Shown in pieces: positions 1-11,078 of a stretch of DNA of 47,019 nt. The position numbers and the translations under genes are program-made. Location of the stretch: contig JADMKA010000006.1 of NCBI GenBank assembly GCA_018780145.1, positions 1 through 47,019 on the forward strand. The letters run 5' to 3'. Under the pieces are notes generated by a model, which worked only from the letters and a program-made list of their open reading frames with translations, was not told the origin of the DNA and did no database searches. Source of the DNA: Vitreoscilla sp. GTDB taxonomy: Bacteria > Pseudomonadota > Gammaproteobacteria > Burkholderiales > Burkholderiaceae_C. Each line of letters begins with the position of its first letter. The stretch's first letter is position 1.

Positions 1-1244
1 ACTCGATGCTGACCCGCAGCCAGCGCATCAGCCACGAGAACCTGCGCCTGCGCGACAAGGCCTGGCTGGAGGGCTATGAACGCTGGCTCGCCGAGCGCGC
101 CGGTGCTGGCCCGAAGGCCGTGCCGCCGATGTTCACGCCCTACACGGTGCGCGGCGTCACCTTGAAGAACCGCGTGGTCGTCTCGCCGATGGCGCAGTAC
201 TCGGCGGTGGACGGCGTGCCCGGCGACTACCACCTGGTGCACCTGGGCGCGCGGGCCATGGGCGGTGCCGGCCTGGTGTTCGCCGAGATGACCTGCCCCA
301 GCCCGGATGCCCGCATCACGCCCGGCTGCCCGGGCCTGTGGAACGACGCCCAGCGAGATGCCTGGAAGCGCATCGTCGATTTCGTGCACGCCAGCAGCGA
401 CGCCAGGATCGGCATGCAGATCGGCCACGCCGGCCCCAAGGGCTCGACCAACGAGCCCTGGGTCGGCGAGGGCGCGGACCGGCCTCTGGCCACCGGCAAC
501 TGGCCGCTGGTCTCGGCCTCGGAACAGCCGTACCAGCCGGGCGTGAACGCCACGCCGCACGCGATGGGCCGGGCCGACATGGCGCGTATCCGCGACGAGT
601 TCGTCGCCGCCACGCGCCGGGCGGCCGAGGCCGGCTTCGACTGGCTGGAACTGCACTGTGCCCACGGCTACCTGCTGTCGGCCTTCATCTCGCCGCTCAC
701 CAACCACCGCGCGGACGAGTTCGGCGGCACGCTGGCCAACCGGCTGCGCTGGCCGCTGGAGGTGTTCGCGGCGGTGCGCGCCGCCTGGCCAGCCGAGCGG
801 CCGATGTCGGTACGCATCTCGGCGCACGACTGGGTCGAAGGCGGCATCACGCCGGACGACGCGGTGGCCATCGCGCGCGCCTTCAAGGCCGCCGGAGCCG
901 ACATGATCGACTGCTCCTCGGGCCAGGTCAGCCCCGAGCAGAAGCCGGTGTACGGCCGCATGTACCAGACACCGTTCGCCGACCGCATCCGCAACGAGGC
1001 CGGCATCGCCACCATCGCGGTGGGCGCCATCAGCGAGGCGGATCATGTCAACAGCATCATCGCCGCGGGCCGCGCCGACCTGTGCGCCGTGGCCCGCCCG
1101 CACCTGGCCAACCCGGCCTGGACGCTGACCGAGGCGGCCAAGATCGGCTTCAAGGGCGTGGCGTGGCCGGTTCAGTACCAGAGCGGCAAATCGCAGATGG
1201 AGTCGCTGTTCGAGCGCGAAAGGTCCGCGAGGGCCGCCCCATGA
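1..1244 (+). CDS. Aromatic acyl-CoA monooxygenase/reductase, C-terminal OYE half (partial)
   Basis: The frame is open to the left edge, so this is the C-terminal part of a longer protein. After a roughly 40-residue linker comes a complete old-yellow-enzyme (NADH:flavin oxidoreductase) TIM barrel, starting at [20 protein letters not shown] and containing the family segment [20 protein letters not shown]. The linker ([20 protein letters not shown]) matches what I know of fusions carrying an N-terminal FAD monooxygenase domain. These are annotated as bifunctional salicylyl-CoA 5-hydroxylase/oxidoreductase or 2-aminobenzoyl-CoA monooxygenase/reductase, and they hydroxylate and then reduce the aromatic ring of the CoA thioester. 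The SDR, crotonase and acyl-CoA dehydrogenase downstream fit that pathway. The monooxygenase half lies outside the window, so the substrate is inferred. The stop overlaps the next start (ATGA). Confidence 0.85.
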   Translation, partial: SMLTRSQRISHENLRLRDKAWLEGYERWLAERAGAGPKAVPPMFTPYTVRGVTLKNRVVVSPMAQYSAVDGVPGDYHLVHLGARAMGGAGLVFAEMTCPSPDARITPGCPGLWNDAQRDAWKRIVDFVHASSDARIGMQIGHAGPKGSTNEPWVGEGADRPLATGNWPLVSASEQPYQPGVNATPHAMGRADMARIRDEFVAATRRAAEAGFDWLELHCAHGYLLSAFISPLTNHRADEFGGTLANRLRWPLEVFAAVRAAWPAERPMSVRISAHDWVEGGITPDDAVAIARAFKAAGADMIDCSSGQVSPEQKPVYGRMYQTPFADRIRNEAGIATIAVGAISEADHVNSIIAAGRADLCAVARPHLANPAWTLTEAAKIGFKGVAWPVQYQSGKSQMESLFERERSARAAP

Positions 1245-1984
1245 GGCATGCCCTCGTCACCGGCGCCAGCCGCGGCATCGGCGAGGTCATCGCGCGTGCG
1301 CTGGCGGCGGACGAATGGGCCTTGACACTCACCGGCCGCAGCGCGCCCACCGCGCTCGCCGAGGAGCTGGGGGCCTTGGCGGTGGCGATGGACCAGACCG
1401 ATCCGGGGTCCATCCAGGCCGCCTTCGACCTGGCACGCGCCCGGTTCGGCCCGTTGACCGCGCTGGTCAACAACGCCGGCGCCGTCGAGACAGCGCCTTT
1501 CGCCCGCACCTCACCCGAGCTGTGGCAACGCATGCTGGCGGTGAACCTCACCGGCCCGATGCTGTGCTGCCAGGCGGCGGTGCCGGACCTGAAGGCCGCG
1601 GGCCATTCGGGCCGCATCGTCAACATCGCCAGCACCGCGGCCTTGAAGGGTTATGCCTATGTCTCGGCCTATGTCGCGGCCAAGCACGGCCTGCTGGGGC
1701 TGACGCGCACGCTGGCGCTGGAACTGGCGGCGCAGGGCTGCACGGTCAACGCCGTCTGCCCGGGCTACACCGAGACCGACATCGTGCGCGACGGCATCGC
1801 CAAGGTGGTGGCCAAGACCGGCCGCAGCGAGGCCGAGGCGCGGGCCGGCTTCACCCAGGGCAACCCGCAGGGCCGGCTGGTGCAGCCGGCCGAGGTAGCG
1901 GCCACGGTGCGCTGGCTGTGCTCGCCGGACGCGGGCGCCGTGAACGGCCAGGCCATCGCGGTATGCGGCGGGGAGACGATGTGA
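1241..1984 (+). CDS. Short-chain dehydrogenase/reductase, 3-hydroxyacyl-CoA dehydrogenase-like
   Basis: This 247-residue protein has the classical SDR layout. The cofactor motif TGASRGIG is near residues 7-14, NNAG follows at mid-length, a serine lies in [10 protein letters not shown], and the catalytic pair is Y-V-A-A-K. The end is CGGETM, typical of 3-hydroxybutyrate or 3-hydroxyacyl-CoA dehydrogenase relatives. The start is the ATG inside ATGA, overlapping the upstream reductase by 4 bases, so the two are translationally coupled. In this operon it probably oxidises a hydroxyacyl-CoA intermediate after ring reduction or opening, using NAD(P). The exact substrate cannot be read from the sequence. 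Confidence 0.88.
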   Translation: MRHALVTGASRGIGEVIARALAADEWALTLTGRSAPTALAEELGALAVAMDQTDPGSIQAAFDLARARFGPLTALVNNAGAVETAPFARTSPELWQRMLAVNLTGPMLCCQAAVPDLKAAGHSGRIVNIASTAALKGYAYVSAYVAAKHGLLGLTRTLALELAAQGCTVNAVCPGYTETDIVRDGIAKVVAKTGRSEAEARAGFTQGNPQGRLVQPAEVAATVRWLCSPDAGAVNGQAIAVCGGETM

Positions 1985-2508
1985 AATCGAACCTGGTCCG
2001 CGCCAAGCGCCTGCTCGACGACGACCAGATCGGCCTCGAAGCCCGGGTGGTCGATGCCGACCACCAGGCGCTGAAGGTCTGGCTGCGGCTGCTGGCCTGC
2101 AGCACCCAGATCGAGACCGAGATCCGCCGCCGCCTGCGCAACCGCTTCGGCATGACGCTGGCGCGCTTCGACTACCTGGCCCAGCTGCACCGCCACCCCG
2201 AGGGCCTGCGCATGAGCGCGCTGTCGCGCTACCTGATGGTCACCGGCGGCAACGTCACCGCACTCACTGACGATCTCGAGAAGGACGGCCTGGTGCTGCG
2301 CGAGGTCGACCCCGAGGACCGCCGCTCGTTCAAGGTGGCGCTGACGGCCACCGGCCGCAAGGCCTTCGAGAAGGTGGCGCAGATCCACGAGAGCTGGGTG
2401 GTCGAGTTGCTGAGCGGCCTGGACGCTGACCAGAAGCACCAACTGCAGGATTTGCTGGGCACGCTGCGCGTGCACCTGGCCCAACCCGGATCCACGGAGA
2501 CCCCATGA
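1981..2508 (+). CDS. MarR-family transcriptional regulator
   Basis: This is a 175-residue winged-helix regulator of MarR type. A dimerisation helix region precedes the helix-turn-helix ([20 protein letters not shown]), and the wing follows with the characteristic D-P-E-D-R-R ([20 protein letters not shown]). The start is a GTG that overlaps the SDR stop by 4 bases (GTGA); no downstream ATG precedes the conserved core. Lying inside a catabolic acyl-CoA operon, it is most likely the local repressor, released by an aromatic acyl-CoA ligand, as known for other MarR proteins of benzoate-type pathways. That role is inferred from position. The operon promoter is outside the window, so no operator can be shown. 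Confidence 0.87.
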   Translation: MKSNLVRAKRLLDDDQIGLEARVVDADHQALKVWLRLLACSTQIETEIRRRLRNRFGMTLARFDYLAQLHRHPEGLRMSALSRYLMVTGGNVTALTDDLEKDGLVLREVDPEDRRSFKVALTATGRKAFEKVAQIHESWVVELLSGLDADQKHQLQDLLGTLRVHLAQPGSTETP

Positions 2509-3361
2509 ACGACACCCCCCGCGTCGACCCTGGCCTGGCGGCCGGCAACCGCATCGAGCTCGCCGGCCACACCGCTCAGCACTTTGGCTGGCAAGTGAAG
2601 GCCGGCGTGGCCACGGTCACGCTGAACCGCCCCGAGCGCAAGAACCCGCTGACCTTCGAGAGCTACGCCGAGCTGCGTGACCTGTTCGGCCGGCTGCGGT
2701 TCGCCACCGATGTCCACGTGGTGGTGCTGCACGGCGCCGGCGACAACTTCTGCTCCGGCGGCGACGTGCACGAGATCATCGGCCCGCTGATCCGCCTGAA
2801 AGCGCCCGAGCTGCTGATGTTCACCCGCATGACCGGCGAGCTGGTGAAGGCGATGCGCGCCTGCCCGCAGCCCATCGTCGCGGCCATCGACGGGGTGTGC
2901 GCCGGCGCCGGCGCGATCATGGCGATGGCCTCGGACCTGCGGGTCGGCACGGCGCGGTCCAAGACCGCGTTCCTGTTCAACCGCGTCGGCCTGGCCGGCT
3001 GCGACATGGGGGCCTGCGCAATGCTGCCGCGCATCGTCGGCCAGGGCCGCGCCAGCGAGCTGCTCTACACCGGCCGTGCGCTGCCCGGCGAGGAGGCGCT
3101 GGCCTGGGGCTTCCTGAACCGGCTGGTGGCGCCGGACACCCTGCTGGCCGAGGCCCACCAGCTGGCGGCGGATCTGGCGGCGGGACCGACCTTTGCCAAT
3201 GGCATCACCAAGACCATGCTGCACCAGGAGTGGAACATGGGCATCGACCAGGCCATCGAGGCCGAGGCCCAGGCCCAGGCCTTGTGCATGTTGACCGAGG
3301 ATTTCGGGCGGGCCTACAACGCCTTCGTGGCCAAGCAGAAGCCTGTGTTTGGAGGGAATTG

Positions 3362-3362
<1 letters not shown>
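2505..3362 (+). CDS. Crotonase-superfamily protein (enoyl-CoA hydratase/hydrolase-like)
   Basis: This is a 285-residue crotonase-fold protein. It has [13 protein letters not shown] near residue 38, the oxyanion segments NFCSGGD (81-87) and [11 protein letters not shown], and a C-terminal helical trimerisation region. The two glutamates used by true enoyl-CoA hydratases are not seen at their expected places (GAIMAMASD and FLFNRVGL). Instead an aspartate, Asp167, sits in [10 protein letters not shown], reminiscent of the Asp of MenB/BadI-type enzymes. A ring-opening or C-C hydrolase role on an alicyclic acyl-CoA is therefore as plausible as simple hydration. The ATG overlaps the MarR stop by 4 bases, and the stop overlaps the acyl-CoA dehydrogenase start by one base. 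Confidence 0.88.
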
Positions 3363-4516
<1,154 letters not shown>

Positions 4517-4613
4517 CGCGCTACCCGGCTGGCGAAGGGGATGTCCGCATCCGGCGAGCGGGCGCGGGCCGATTCGGGCAGCATCGACGCCCATCGCCAT
4601 CGAGGAGATCCAC

Positions 4614-5405
4614 ATGACGACCAGCCTGGCCGACCGGGCCATCCGCTTTCGCGAACTGCACCAGCAGCCCGGCTGCTTCGTGATGCCCAACCCCTGGGAT
4701 GCGGGTTCGGCCCGGCTGCTCGCCGAACTCGGCTTCGACGCCTTGGCCACTTCCAGCGCCGCCTCGGCCATGGCCATGGGGCGGGGAGGCGACTACCAGC
4801 TCACCCGCGACGAGGCGCTGGCCCATGCGCGGGCCATCGTGCAGGCCACCGAGCTGCCGGTGTCGGCCGACTTGGAGAACGGTTTTGGCCACACGCCCGA
4901 GGCGGTGGCGCAGACCATCCGCCTCGCCGCCGAGACCGGCCTGGCGGGTGGCTCGATCGAGGACGCGAGCCAGCAGGCCGATGCGCCGATCTACGACCTG
5001 GGCCTGGCGGTGGAACGCGTGGCCGCCGCCGCCGAGGCCGCACGGGCCGTGGGCCGGCCCTTCATGCTGACCGCGCGGGCCGAGAACTTCCTGCACCGGC
5101 GCCCCGACCTCGACGACACGATCCGCCGCCTGCAGGCCTTCGAGGCGGCCGGCGCCGATGTGCTGTTCGCGCCGGGCCTGCCGAGCCTGGAAGCGGTGAA
5201 AACCGTGTGCGGTGCGCTCGGCAAGCCGCTGAGCTTCATGGTGGGCATCCCGGGCAAGTCGTTCAGCGTGGCGGAGTTGCAGGCCGCTGGCGTGCGGCGG
5301 ATCAGCCTGGCCACCTCGCTGTACCGCGCCGCGATGGCTGGGTTGCGGGCCGCGGCCGAAGAGGTCCGGCGCGACGGAACCTTCGGCTACCTCACCCGGG
5401 GCTGA
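4614..5405 (+). CDS. Isocitrate lyase/PEP mutase superfamily protein
   Basis: This 263-residue alpha/beta barrel protein belongs to the family of PEP phosphonomutase, 2-methylisocitrate lyase and oxaloacetate decarboxylase. Visible signatures are FVMPNPWDAGSARLL near the N-terminus, SADLENGFG for metal binding, GGSIEDAS, and FMLTARAENFL. The KKCGH loop of true isocitrate lyases is absent. The start ATG at 4614 follows GAGGAG (4602-4607); an upstream in-frame ATG at 4509 would add 35 residues unlike the family. It lies 97 bases after the acyl-CoA dehydrogenase, so it may be transcribed separately. It converges with msrQ, and the two coding ends overlap by 14 bases. The substrate is unknown. 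Confidence 0.85.
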   Translation: MTTSLADRAIRFRELHQQPGCFVMPNPWDAGSARLLAELGFDALATSSAASAMAMGRGGDYQLTRDEALAHARAIVQATELPVSADLENGFGHTPEAVAQTIRLAAETGLAGGSIEDASQQADAPIYDLGLAVERVAAAAEAARAVGRPFMLTARAENFLHRRPDLDDTIRRLQAFEAAGADVLFAPGLPSLEAVKTVCGALGKPLSFMVGIPGKSFSVAELQAAGVRRISLATSLYRAAMAGLRAAAEEVRRDGTFGYLTRG

Positions 5406-6017
5406 CCGAGCGCCTCAGCCCACCGCCGCGCCACACCCCCCGCAGCCGCCAGGCCAGCAGGCCGCCGATGATCACCGCGTAGACCAGCACCTCGGCGTAG
5501 TTGCTCTTGGCCGAGCGCATCCAGAAGAAGTGAAGGATGCCCAGGCCGGCGATCAGATAGATGGCCTTGTGCAGCGTCTGCCAGCGCTTGCCCCCCAGCC
5601 ACTTGATGGCCCGGTTGAACGAGGTGGCGGCCAGCGGCAGCAGCAGCAGCCAGGCCAGCGTGCCCACCAGGATGAACGGGCGTTTGGCCACGTCCTTCAG
5701 CAGGGCGTCGATCTCCAGCCCCTGGTCCAGCCAGGCGTAGGCCAGCCAGTGCAGGGTGCCGTAGGCGAAGGTGGCCACGCCGATGGCGCGCCGGTGCCGC
5801 AACAGCTGGTGCCAGCCGGTCCACTGGCGCAGCGGGCTGATCGCCAGGGTCAGACACAGCGCGCGCAGCGTCCAGTCGCCCAGGCTGCGGATCAGCGCTT
5901 CGGCCGGGTTGGCGCCCAGCGTGTTCTGCACCGCACTCCACAGCAACCAACCGAAGGGCAGGGCCAGCAGGGCCCAGACGACGGGCTTGGCGGCAGGGTG
6001 GGCGAGCCAGCGGTTCA

Positions 6018-6018
<1 letters not shown>
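5392..6018 (-). CDS. msrQ: MsrQ, haem membrane subunit of the MsrPQ methionine sulfoxide reductase
   Basis: This 208-residue polytopic membrane protein belongs to the ferric-reductase-like (YedZ) family. About five to six hydrophobic helices are visible, with family histidines in TLHWLAYAWLDQGLE, RWQTLHKAIYL and GILHFFWMRS. MsrQ takes electrons from the respiratory chain or flavin reductase and gives them to periplasmic MsrP. The start ATG overlaps the msrP stop in TGATG, the usual coupled msrP-msrQ order. The 3' end runs 14 bases into the convergent gene ending at 5405, so any terminator must lie inside that neighbour. Confidence 0.95.
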
Positions 6019-7004
<986 letters not shown>

Positions 7005-7068
7005 GTCAGTTCCTCGGGGCGCGCCGTTCTGGCGGGCATGCCAGTGGTCGCGCCAGAGAGGTCAGACC

Positions 7069-7443
7069 TTACGCGGATTCGTCGGTTCCCGGCAGGTGCG
7101 GAATCAGTGCCCCCAGATCGGCGTCGCCGAAGAGCTTCAGCGAGTGGCTGCTGCGCCGCTCGCGGAAGCCCTTGCGCGAGAACAGCTTGGCCTGCGCCTC
7201 GGCGGGCAGGTCGGTGATGTTGATCAGGTTGCGGTTGATCAGCGTGTCGATCACGTCCTCCAGCACCCGCACGAACTCGGCATCGAGCCGGGCGAACTGC
7301 TCGGCTGCGCTCACCGCGGGTTGCAGGCCCAGGAAGGCCCGCAACTCGGCATGGTCGTCGGGCAGGAACTCGACAGCCTCCGGCGTGGCTTCGCGGTGCA
7401 CGCTGGTGATCGTGCCGGCGGCGTCTCGGCAGGCGTAGGGCAT
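7069..7443 (-). CDS. Small conserved protein (so-called tryptophan synthase beta-like)
   Basis: This 124-residue soluble protein has no signal peptide or membrane segment. I recognise the N-terminus (MPYACRDAAGTITSVHRE) and the helical middle (EDVIDTLINRNLINITDLP) from a conserved proteobacterial family usually labelled tryptophan synthase subunit beta like. That name reflects annotation history; the protein is far too short for TrpB and has no PLP motif. Its function is unknown. It sits 24 bases after ccsB and before msrP on the same strand. A TATAGT hexamer ends 6 bases before the ATG and no Shine-Dalgarno is visible, so it could be expressed from a leaderless transcript. Confidence 0.75.
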   Translation of the reverse strand: MPYACRDAAGTITSVHREATPEAVEFLPDDHAELRAFLGLQPAVSAAEQFARLDAEFVRVLEDVIDTLINRNLINITDLPAEAQAKLFSRKGFRERRSSHSLKLFGDADLGALIPHLPGTDESA

Positions 7444-7449
7444 GGCGGG

Positions 7450-7455
7450 ACTATA
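7450..7455 (-). promoter_or_regulatory. Candidate -10 element (TATAGT) for the gene starting at 7443
   Basis: TATAGT on the minus strand matches the sigma-70 -10 consensus at 5 of 6 positions and is separated from the ATG by exactly 6 bases (CCCGCC). That spacing would place the transcription start at or next to the A of the ATG. No convincing -35 is visible 16 to 18 bases upstream, so the call is weak by itself. Confidence 0.3.
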
Positions 7456-7467
7456 CGAGCGCCAGCG

Positions 7468-8835
7468 TCACAAGGTGCCGTACGAGTGCAGGCCCGACAG
7501 GAACATGTTCACGCCCAGGAAGGCGAAGGTGGTGACCACCAGGCCGCCCAACGACCACCAGGCCGAGGCGGTGCCACGCAGCCCCTTCATCAGCCGCATG
7601 TGCAGCCAGGCGGCGTAATTCAGCCAGACGATCAGGGCCCAGGTCTCCTTCGGATCCCAGCTCCAGTAGCCGCCCCAGGCCTCGGCGGCCCAGAAGGCAC
7701 CCAGCACGGTGGCGATGGTGAAGAAGGCAAAGCCGACCGCGATGGCCCTGTACATCAGGTCGTCCATCAGCTCCAGGCTGGGTGTGCGGGCGTTGATGGG
7801 GTGGCGCAGCGCCACCATCAGCGCGAAGAAGAGGGCCGTGCCGCCGATCAGGCGCGAGCCCTTCCACAGCGACTCGGTCAGCGCCGCGTCGGGGCTGCCC
7901 AGCAGGCCGTAGAGGGCCATCAAGGCGACCACGCCGCCGGGCACCAGCACCAGGCCGACCCACAGCGAGCGCGCGTTGGAGACTTTCAGCAGGCAGGCCA
8001 GGGCCACCATCGCCGCCAGCGCGAAGGTGCCGTAACCGATGAAGTTGGCCGGCACGTGCAGCTTCATCCACCAGCTCTGCAGGGCCGGCACCAGCGGCTG
8101 GATCTCCTGCGCTTCGCGGGCCACGGTGTACCAGAGCAGGAAGCCGACCGCCGCGCTGACCACCAGCATCACGAAGGCCCCGAGCGCGCGGGTCTTGTAG
8201 TGCGACTCGTAGTACAGGTAGAACACGGTCGTCAGCCAGCAGAACAGCACGAAGACCTCGTACAGGTTGCTGACCGGGATGTGGCCGATGTCCGGCCCGA
8301 TCTGGTGGCTCTCGAACCAGCGCACCATGGTGCCGGTGAGGGCCATGAAGACAGCGGCCCAGGCCAGGCCCGACCCGATGCGCATGGCCGCGCCGTCGCC
8401 ATGGCCGCCAGGGCCTGCCTTGCCGAAGAAGCCGCCCCAGTAGAACAGCGTGCTCATGAAGAACAACGTACCCATCCACAGGATGGCGCTCTGGCTGGAC
8501 AGCAGGTACTTCAGCAGGAAGACCTTGTCGGCGGCGGCGAGGTCGGCACCGAAGGCGTCCGCGGTGCGCGTGTACAGGCCGATCGCCAGCAGGCTGGCCG
8601 CGCCGACCGCCAGTGCCAACCAGCGCAGCGGGGCCCAGAACCAGCCCAGCGAAATCAGCGCCGGCACAGCACCCACCAGGATGGCCTTCTCGTAGCCGTC
8701 CATCGCCGCGCCGTAGCGGCGGAAGGCATAGGCGGCACCGCCGATCACCAGCACGGCGAACAGCCAATCGGCCGGGCTGCGGCGGCTCCACAGGCTGGGG
8801 CGGCCGAGGTCCAGGGTGGTCGTGGTGGTGTTCAT
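7468..8835 (-). CDS. ccsB: CcsB/CcsA, system II cytochrome c synthase membrane subunit
   Basis: This 455-residue integral membrane protein of the CcsA/CcmC/CcmF haem-handling family carries the tryptophan-rich WWD-type segment (GGYWSWDPKETWALIVWL), flanked by helices with conserved histidines (AAWLHMRLMKGLRG). Eight or more hydrophobic helices are visible, starting with LFAVLVIGGAAYAFRRYG. With ResB it transports haem outward and ligates it to CXXCH motifs of apocytochromes. The start overlaps the resB stop by 4 bases (8832-8835). Naming varies (CcsA or CcsB); the betaproteobacterial habit is ccsB. The cytochrome c4 gene upstream and the dihaem protein near 37 kb would be clients. Confidence 0.94.
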   Translation of the reverse strand: MNTTTTTLDLGRPSLWSRRSPADWLFAVLVIGGAAYAFRRYGAAMDGYEKAILVGAVPALISLGWFWAPLRWLALAVGAASLLAIGLYTRTADAFGADLAAADKVFLLKYLLSSQSAILWMGTLFFMSTLFYWGGFFGKAGPGGHGDGAAMRIGSGLAWAAVFMALTGTMVRWFESHQIGPDIGHIPVSNLYEVFVLFCWLTTVFYLYYESHYKTRALGAFVMLVVSAAVGFLLWYTVAREAQEIQPLVPALQSWWMKLHVPANFIGYGTFALAAMVALACLLKVSNARSLWVGLVLVPGGVVALMALYGLLGSPDAALTESLWKGSRLIGGTALFFALMVALRHPINARTPSLELMDDLMYRAIAVGFAFFTIATVLGAFWAAEAWGGYWSWDPKETWALIVWLNYAAWLHMRLMKGLRGTASAWWSLGGLVVTTFAFLGVNMFLSGLHSYGTL

Positions 8836-10958
8836 GGGGTGGCTCCGTCGAGCAGCTCACGCCGCAGGGTCTCGAATTCGGCGTCGATGTCCATCGTGCG
8901 GCGTGGCGTGGACATCGCGATCAGGGCACGGGTGGAGCCCGAGGCGTCGCCATCGGACAACCAGACCCACAGGCGCCGTTCGCGAATGTAGAGCATCGCG
9001 AACACCCCCAGGATCAGCAGGACGGCGCCCAGATAGACCAGCTTCTTGCCCGGGGCCCGCGCGACCTGGAACACGCTGGCCTGCACCGGCGTGAAATCGG
9101 CCAGCTGCAGCAGCAGCGGGGCGGGGTAGAAATAGCTGTCGGACAAGGACATCACCGCCTGGGTCATGAAGCCCTGGGTGGCATCGGATGGATTCAGCGG
9201 CGGCAGGCCCGCCTGCTCGCGGGCGATCTGGTTCAGCTCGAACAGGCCGCCGTTGAGGATGCGCAGCATCACTTCGGCGAAGCGGCTGCGCTCGGCCTCG
9301 GGCACGCGGGCCTCGATGAACTGGGACAGGCCGTTCAGACCCCCGACCGGCTTCTGGTCCGGCGCGGCCTCGACGCCCGCAAACAGGCCCAGGGCCATCA
9401 CGCCGGTCACCCGCAGTTGCTCGACCATCTCGGGTTTCTCGGAGGGGGTGGCCAGCGTGGCGTAGCGGCGTGCCGCCTGTTCGCGCAGCTTGGCGTCGCC
9501 GAGCGCGGTGCGCAGGCGCAACCAGCCGTCCAGGTTGCCCTGCTCGTCGGCCGGGATGCGCAGGTAGCGGAAGCTCTCGGCCGGGGTGTCGCGCACGCCG
9601 GCGAGGAACACCCGTTGGCCCTCCAGCTCCACCGGCACCATGTAGTTGTGGAACTCGCGCGCCTGGCCGGCGCTGTCGCGCAGGCGGTAGGTGACCGCCG
9701 GGCCGATGTTGCGCAGGGTCTTGGTCTTGTTCGGGTTGACGCCCGAGCCCAGGTGCTTCTCCAGCGTGGCGGTGAGGTCGACCTTGCGCACGTCGGTGGC
9801 GCCTTGCTGGGCGTCGGCGAGGTTCTCGACATTGATCACCTTCAGGCCGGTGACCTCGAGCCTCAGCTGCTCGCTGCCATTGCCCAAGGTGGTGCCGCCG
9901 CCCACGTTGGTGTCGATCTCGAAGGCACCGGCGCCGGCGCGCAGCGGCACCGCGCGCAGCTTCACCGTGGAGCCACCATCGTCGAAGCTGCTCTGGTAGA
10001 TGGCGATGCCACGGTGGAAGGCCGGCTCGTTGACCTTCACCGTGGCGGGGATGGCTTCGCCGGTCTCGTTGTCGTGGATCACGATCTCGCTCGCGAAGAG
10101 CTTGGGCATGCCCGTCTCGTAGTACTCGACGATGAACTTCTTCAGCTCGACGTCGAAGGGCAGGTCCTGCAGCACGATGCCATCCGGCATGCTCAGCACC
10201 GCCACGCCGGCGCGCGCGCCCTCGGGGACCAGCAGGTTGCCGCGGAAGGTGGGGTTGCCGGCGGGCAGCCGGTGCTCGGCGGGCACGTCCTTGATGAGCC
10301 CGCCGCCGTCGAAGGTGCTCTTGCCGGTGAAGAACATCTGCGCCTTGACCACCAGGTCGCCGTCGGACAGCCCGCCCAGGCAGATCAGCACGATGGCCGA
10401 GTGGGCCGCGAGGTAGCCGATCTTGCTGGCCCGCCCGGCTCGCGCGGCCACCATGGTGCCGCCCTCGCGCACCTGCGCGCGGGCCTGCCAGCCGTGGCGC
10501 CCCAGCACCGCCGAGACCTGGGCCAGCGCGGCTGCACGGTCCAGCGCCAGCGTGCCTTGGCCGCGGTGGTGGAAGGCGGCCAGCGACTGCTCGCGCAGGT
10601 TCTCCTTGAAGCTGCGCAGGTCGGCGACGATCTTCGGCGCGTTGCGCGCGATGCACAGGCTGGTGGAGGTCACCAGAAAGGCCAGGATGGTGAGGAACCA
10701 GCCTGCGCTGTAGACCGAAAAAAGGTGGAAGCGCCCGAACAGCTCGGCCCAGTACGGCCCGAACTGGTTGACGTAGTTGTTGATCGGCTCGTTCTGCTTG
10801 ACCACCGTGCCGATCACTGCGGCGATGCAGATCAGCGCCAGCAGCGAGATCGCAAAGCGCATCGACGACAGCAACTCCAGCACCTCGCGGGCGCCGCCAG
10901 TGGCCGCCGGGCGATCAGGTGCCTGCGGCGGGGCCATCGTGGCGTTCGGGTCGGTCAT
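8832..10958 (-). CDS. resB: ResB, system II cytochrome c biogenesis protein
   Basis: This 708-residue ResB-family protein has N-terminal membrane helices (ISLLALICIAAVIGTVV and AGWFLTILAFLVTSTSLCI), a third around IGYLAAHSAIVLICLGG, a large periplasmic domain, and a final helix (LVYLGAVLLILGVFAMLYI) before a short cytoplasmic tail. ResB and CcsB form the cytochrome c synthetase that holds apocytochromes and haem on the periplasmic side. The length is normal for betaproteobacteria. No Shine-Dalgarno is visible before the ATG; instead GATAAT ends 6 bases upstream, suggesting a leaderless mRNA. It is probably the first gene of resB-ccsB and possibly of the genes down to msrQ. Confidence 0.94.
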   Translation of the reverse strand: MTDPNATMAPPQAPDRPAATGGAREVLELLSSMRFAISLLALICIAAVIGTVVKQNEPINNYVNQFGPYWAELFGRFHLFSVYSAGWFLTILAFLVTSTSLCIARNAPKIVADLRSFKENLREQSLAAFHHRGQGTLALDRAAALAQVSAVLGRHGWQARAQVREGGTMVAARAGRASKIGYLAAHSAIVLICLGGLSDGDLVVKAQMFFTGKSTFDGGGLIKDVPAEHRLPAGNPTFRGNLLVPEGARAGVAVLSMPDGIVLQDLPFDVELKKFIVEYYETGMPKLFASEIVIHDNETGEAIPATVKVNEPAFHRGIAIYQSSFDDGGSTVKLRAVPLRAGAGAFEIDTNVGGGTTLGNGSEQLRLEVTGLKVINVENLADAQQGATDVRKVDLTATLEKHLGSGVNPNKTKTLRNIGPAVTYRLRDSAGQAREFHNYMVPVELEGQRVFLAGVRDTPAESFRYLRIPADEQGNLDGWLRLRTALGDAKLREQAARRYATLATPSEKPEMVEQLRVTGVMALGLFAGVEAAPDQKPVGGLNGLSQFIEARVPEAERSRFAEVMLRILNGGLFELNQIAREQAGLPPLNPSDATQGFMTQAVMSLSDSYFYPAPLLLQLADFTPVQASVFQVARAPGKKLVYLGAVLLILGVFAMLYIRERRLWVWLSDGDASGSTRALIAMSTPRRTMDIDAEFETLRRELLDGATP

Positions 10959-10964
10959 CGGTGG

Positions 10965-10995
10965 ATTATCCGGAACGCATGCAGCCTGCTGTGAA
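10965..10995 (-). promoter_or_regulatory. Candidate resB promoter (TTCACA / GATAAT)
   Basis: On the minus strand, TTCACA (10995-10990) and GATAAT (10970-10965) each match the sigma-70 boxes at 5 of 6 positions, with a rather long 19-base spacer. GATAAT is followed by CCACCG and then the resB ATG at 10958, so the predicted start of transcription coincides with the start codon. Confidence 0.45.
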
Positions 10996-11030
10996 CCAAG
11001 GTACTTGCGCGGATCCGGCTTCGCCGGCCC

Positions 11031-11057
11031 GCTGCAAGCGCCCCCTTGGGGGGCAGC
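11031..11057. repeat. Inverted repeat in the resB/cytochrome c intergenic gap
   Basis: GCTG, a CAAGCG bulge, then CCCCC-TT-GGGGG and CAGC form an imperfect hairpin in the 120-base gap between the cytochrome c4 stop and resB. From memory, elements containing CCCCCTTGGGGGGCAGCG are frequent at gene ends in Burkholderiales genomes, so this may be one copy of a dispersed intergenic repeat and may also terminate cytochrome c4 transcription. I see only this copy in the window and there is no U tract. Confidence 0.4.
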
Positions 11058-11078
11058 GACCGGCAGGGAGCGTGGGGG

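Noticed and set aside
2757-2900. Degenerate frame or frameshift in the crotonase because the hydratase glutamates are missing
   Set aside because: The frame is intact over the full family length with conserved oxyanion motifs, so the substitutions are functional divergence and not damage.
8613-10994. A 793-codon open frame on the plus strand across resB
   Set aside because: It is antisense to the clear ResB coding sequence and shows no domain; it results from few stop codons in high-GC DNA.
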